From Isotricha intestinalis (Eukaryota > Ciliophora > Litostomatea > Vestibuliferida > Isotrichidae): a stretch of 26,766 bases of DNA. A model generated the notes under the pieces. It did not search any database. It was given only the letters and a program-made list of their open reading frames with translations, and was not told where the DNA came from. Of the stretch, positions 25,997-26,766 are shown one piece after another. A program made the translations under genes and the position numbers. Every line of letters starts with the position of its first letter. Positions within the stretch are counted from its first letter, which is position 1. Location: contig JAJJLU010000620.1 of assembly GCA_023807065.1 (NCBI GenBank), forward strand, positions 1 through 26,766. Reading direction: 5' to 3'.

Positions 25997-26766
25997 ATGA
26001 AAATGATGAAGTACATAAAAAAATTAGATTATTTATCAAATAAAATATCTTTAAAAATTAAAAATGATACAAGTAGATATAAAACTTTTATTGGAGGTTT
26101 AATAAGTCTTTTCACTATTTTATTTTCATTAATCTGCTGTTTATATTTTATGATAAGAATGTTCAAAAGAGAAGATATTACAATAATTCACTCAACATTT
26201 ATTAGTCCTTTTGTGAATATAACATTTTCACATAAACTTCCATTTTTATTAAGAATATCAGATGACAATTCTCTTCCTTATAATGAAGATGAAAAATTAT
26301 ATTATATTACAAGTAGTATTTGGTATGGTGGTTCTAATGATTCTTCTTTATCTGGTACTGCTACTCAACATTCTATTTCTCTTAATATTTCTAAATGTGA
26401 TTTAGATAAACATTTTAGTGAAGAATTTAAATCTTATTTTGTAAATTTTGAAAATTTATCTTCTTATTATTGTTTAGAACCTAGAAATTATTCACAAACA
26501 CTTTATGGTTTATATGGGAATATTTATCCTTTTTCATATTATTCTTTTACTTTAAGATATTGTAAAAATACGACTGAAAATAATAATAATTGTTATTCTA
26601 TTGAAAATATTGAAGATAAACTTAAATCTCCTTATTTTGACATACTTTTTATAGATTACACAATTGATGCTTTAAATCAAAAAAGTGTTGGAGCAATTTC
26701 AGTTAGAAAAGAAAGATTTGAATTATCTCTTTTATTATATAAGAGAATTTTATTATATCTCGAAAA
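25997..26766 (+). CDS. Ciliate-type membrane protein, 3' end cut by window edge
   Basis: The frame is open from ATG at 25997 to the last base, giving 256 residues so far. After a basic amphipathic start there is SRYKTFIGGLISLFTILFSL, where a Y-K-T-x-x-GG motif leads into a hydrophobic segment at about 32-53. A large ectodomain follows with N-glycosylation sequons (NITF, NDSS, NISK, NYSQ, NTTE) and Cys residues, including YCLEPRNYSQTLYGLYG and, later, DILFIDYTIDALNQ. These features match a large family of uncharacterised ciliate membrane proteins with an N-terminal segment, an extracellular domain and a C-terminal second segment; that second segment would lie beyond the window. The family has no agreed function that I know of. 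An alternative ATG at residue 3 or 4 is possible. The leader contains a CCCCCAAT stretch 15-22 bp upstream. Confidence 0.82.
   Translation, partial: MKMMKYIKKLDYLSNKISLKIKNDTSRYKTFIGGLISLFTILFSLICCLYFMIRMFKREDITIIHSTFISPFVNITFSHKLPFLLRISDDNSLPYNEDEKLYYITSSIWYGGSNDSSLSGTATQHSISLNISKCDLDKHFSEEFKSYFVNFENLSSYYCLEPRNYSQTLYGLYGNIYPFSYYSFTLRYCKNTTENNNNCYSIENIEDKLKSPYFDILFIDYTIDALNQKSVGAISVRKERFELSLLLYKRILLYLE

Noticed and set aside
1..26766. tRNA, rRNA, snRNA or CRISPR features
   Set aside because: I looked for G/C-richer cloverleaf-sized segments and GTTCRA-type T-loops on both strands and saw none. By-eye search is not exhaustive; tRNAscan-SE and a covariance-model scan would settle it.

Overview
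This window looks like the end of a macronuclear chromosome of a ciliate. It opens with five tandem CCCCAAT units (C-strand telomere orientation). The DNA is extremely AT-rich, the introns are tiny (25-38 nt, GT-AG), and the last gene belongs to a membrane-protein family I know mainly from ciliates. The sixteen complete genes use TAA (13) or TGA (3) as stop, encode Gln with CAA and Trp with TGG, and have no in-frame TAA, TAG or TGA after splicing. The code therefore appears standard, unlike Tetrahymena or Paramecium. Standard code, extreme AT content and a 7-bp TTGGGG-like telomere would fit a trichostome litostome (the rumen/gut ciliates such as Entodinium). That placement is inference; the ciliate assignment is firmer.

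Layout. 1-36 telomere. 322-1368 (-) two-TM membrane protein. 1695-2305 (+) tandem CCCH zinc-finger protein with a 7-codon first exon. 2596-4419 (-) ankyrin/DHHC-type protein lacking the catalytic Cys. 4609-5686 (+) two-RRM protein of the SECp43/RBP45 type, two exons. 6233-7528 (+) basic charged protein. 7940-9271 (-) five-TM protein. 9328-10266 (+) IQ-motif/coiled-coil protein. 10497-12119 (-) ELAPOR-like cysteine-rich type I membrane protein. 12194-12778 (-) possible BORCS5-like coiled-coil protein. 13193-13912 (+) PHOSPHO2-type HAD phosphatase. 14410-16167 (-) Asn-rich coiled-coil protein. 16245-18032 (+) predicted pseudokinase fused across one intron to 12 MORN repeats. 18127-19175 (+) coiled-coil protein, two exons. 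19797-20877 (-) Asn/Lys-rich protein, two exons. 21132-22670 (+) and 22789-24258 (+) two unrecognised proteins. 24259-25996 is the largest gene-free stretch and holds one GC-rich islet. 25997-26766 (+) is the 5' part of a ciliate-type membrane protein cut by the window edge.

The genes do not form an obvious pathway. Several relate to membranes and trafficking (DHHC-type, ELAPOR-like, BORCS5-like, the membrane proteins). Several others are coiled-coil, IQ or MORN proteins of the kind common in ciliate cortex and cytoskeleton. Intergenic spaces are small (56 bp and 77 bp between two divergent pairs), with no sign of operons. The most notable points are two proteins that keep an enzyme fold but lack catalytic residues (DHHC to YFHS; HRD to HRL), and the pseudokinase-MORN fusion, which only becomes visible when a 30-nt intron is removed. 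I saw no tRNA, rRNA, CRISPR array, transposase or viral gene.
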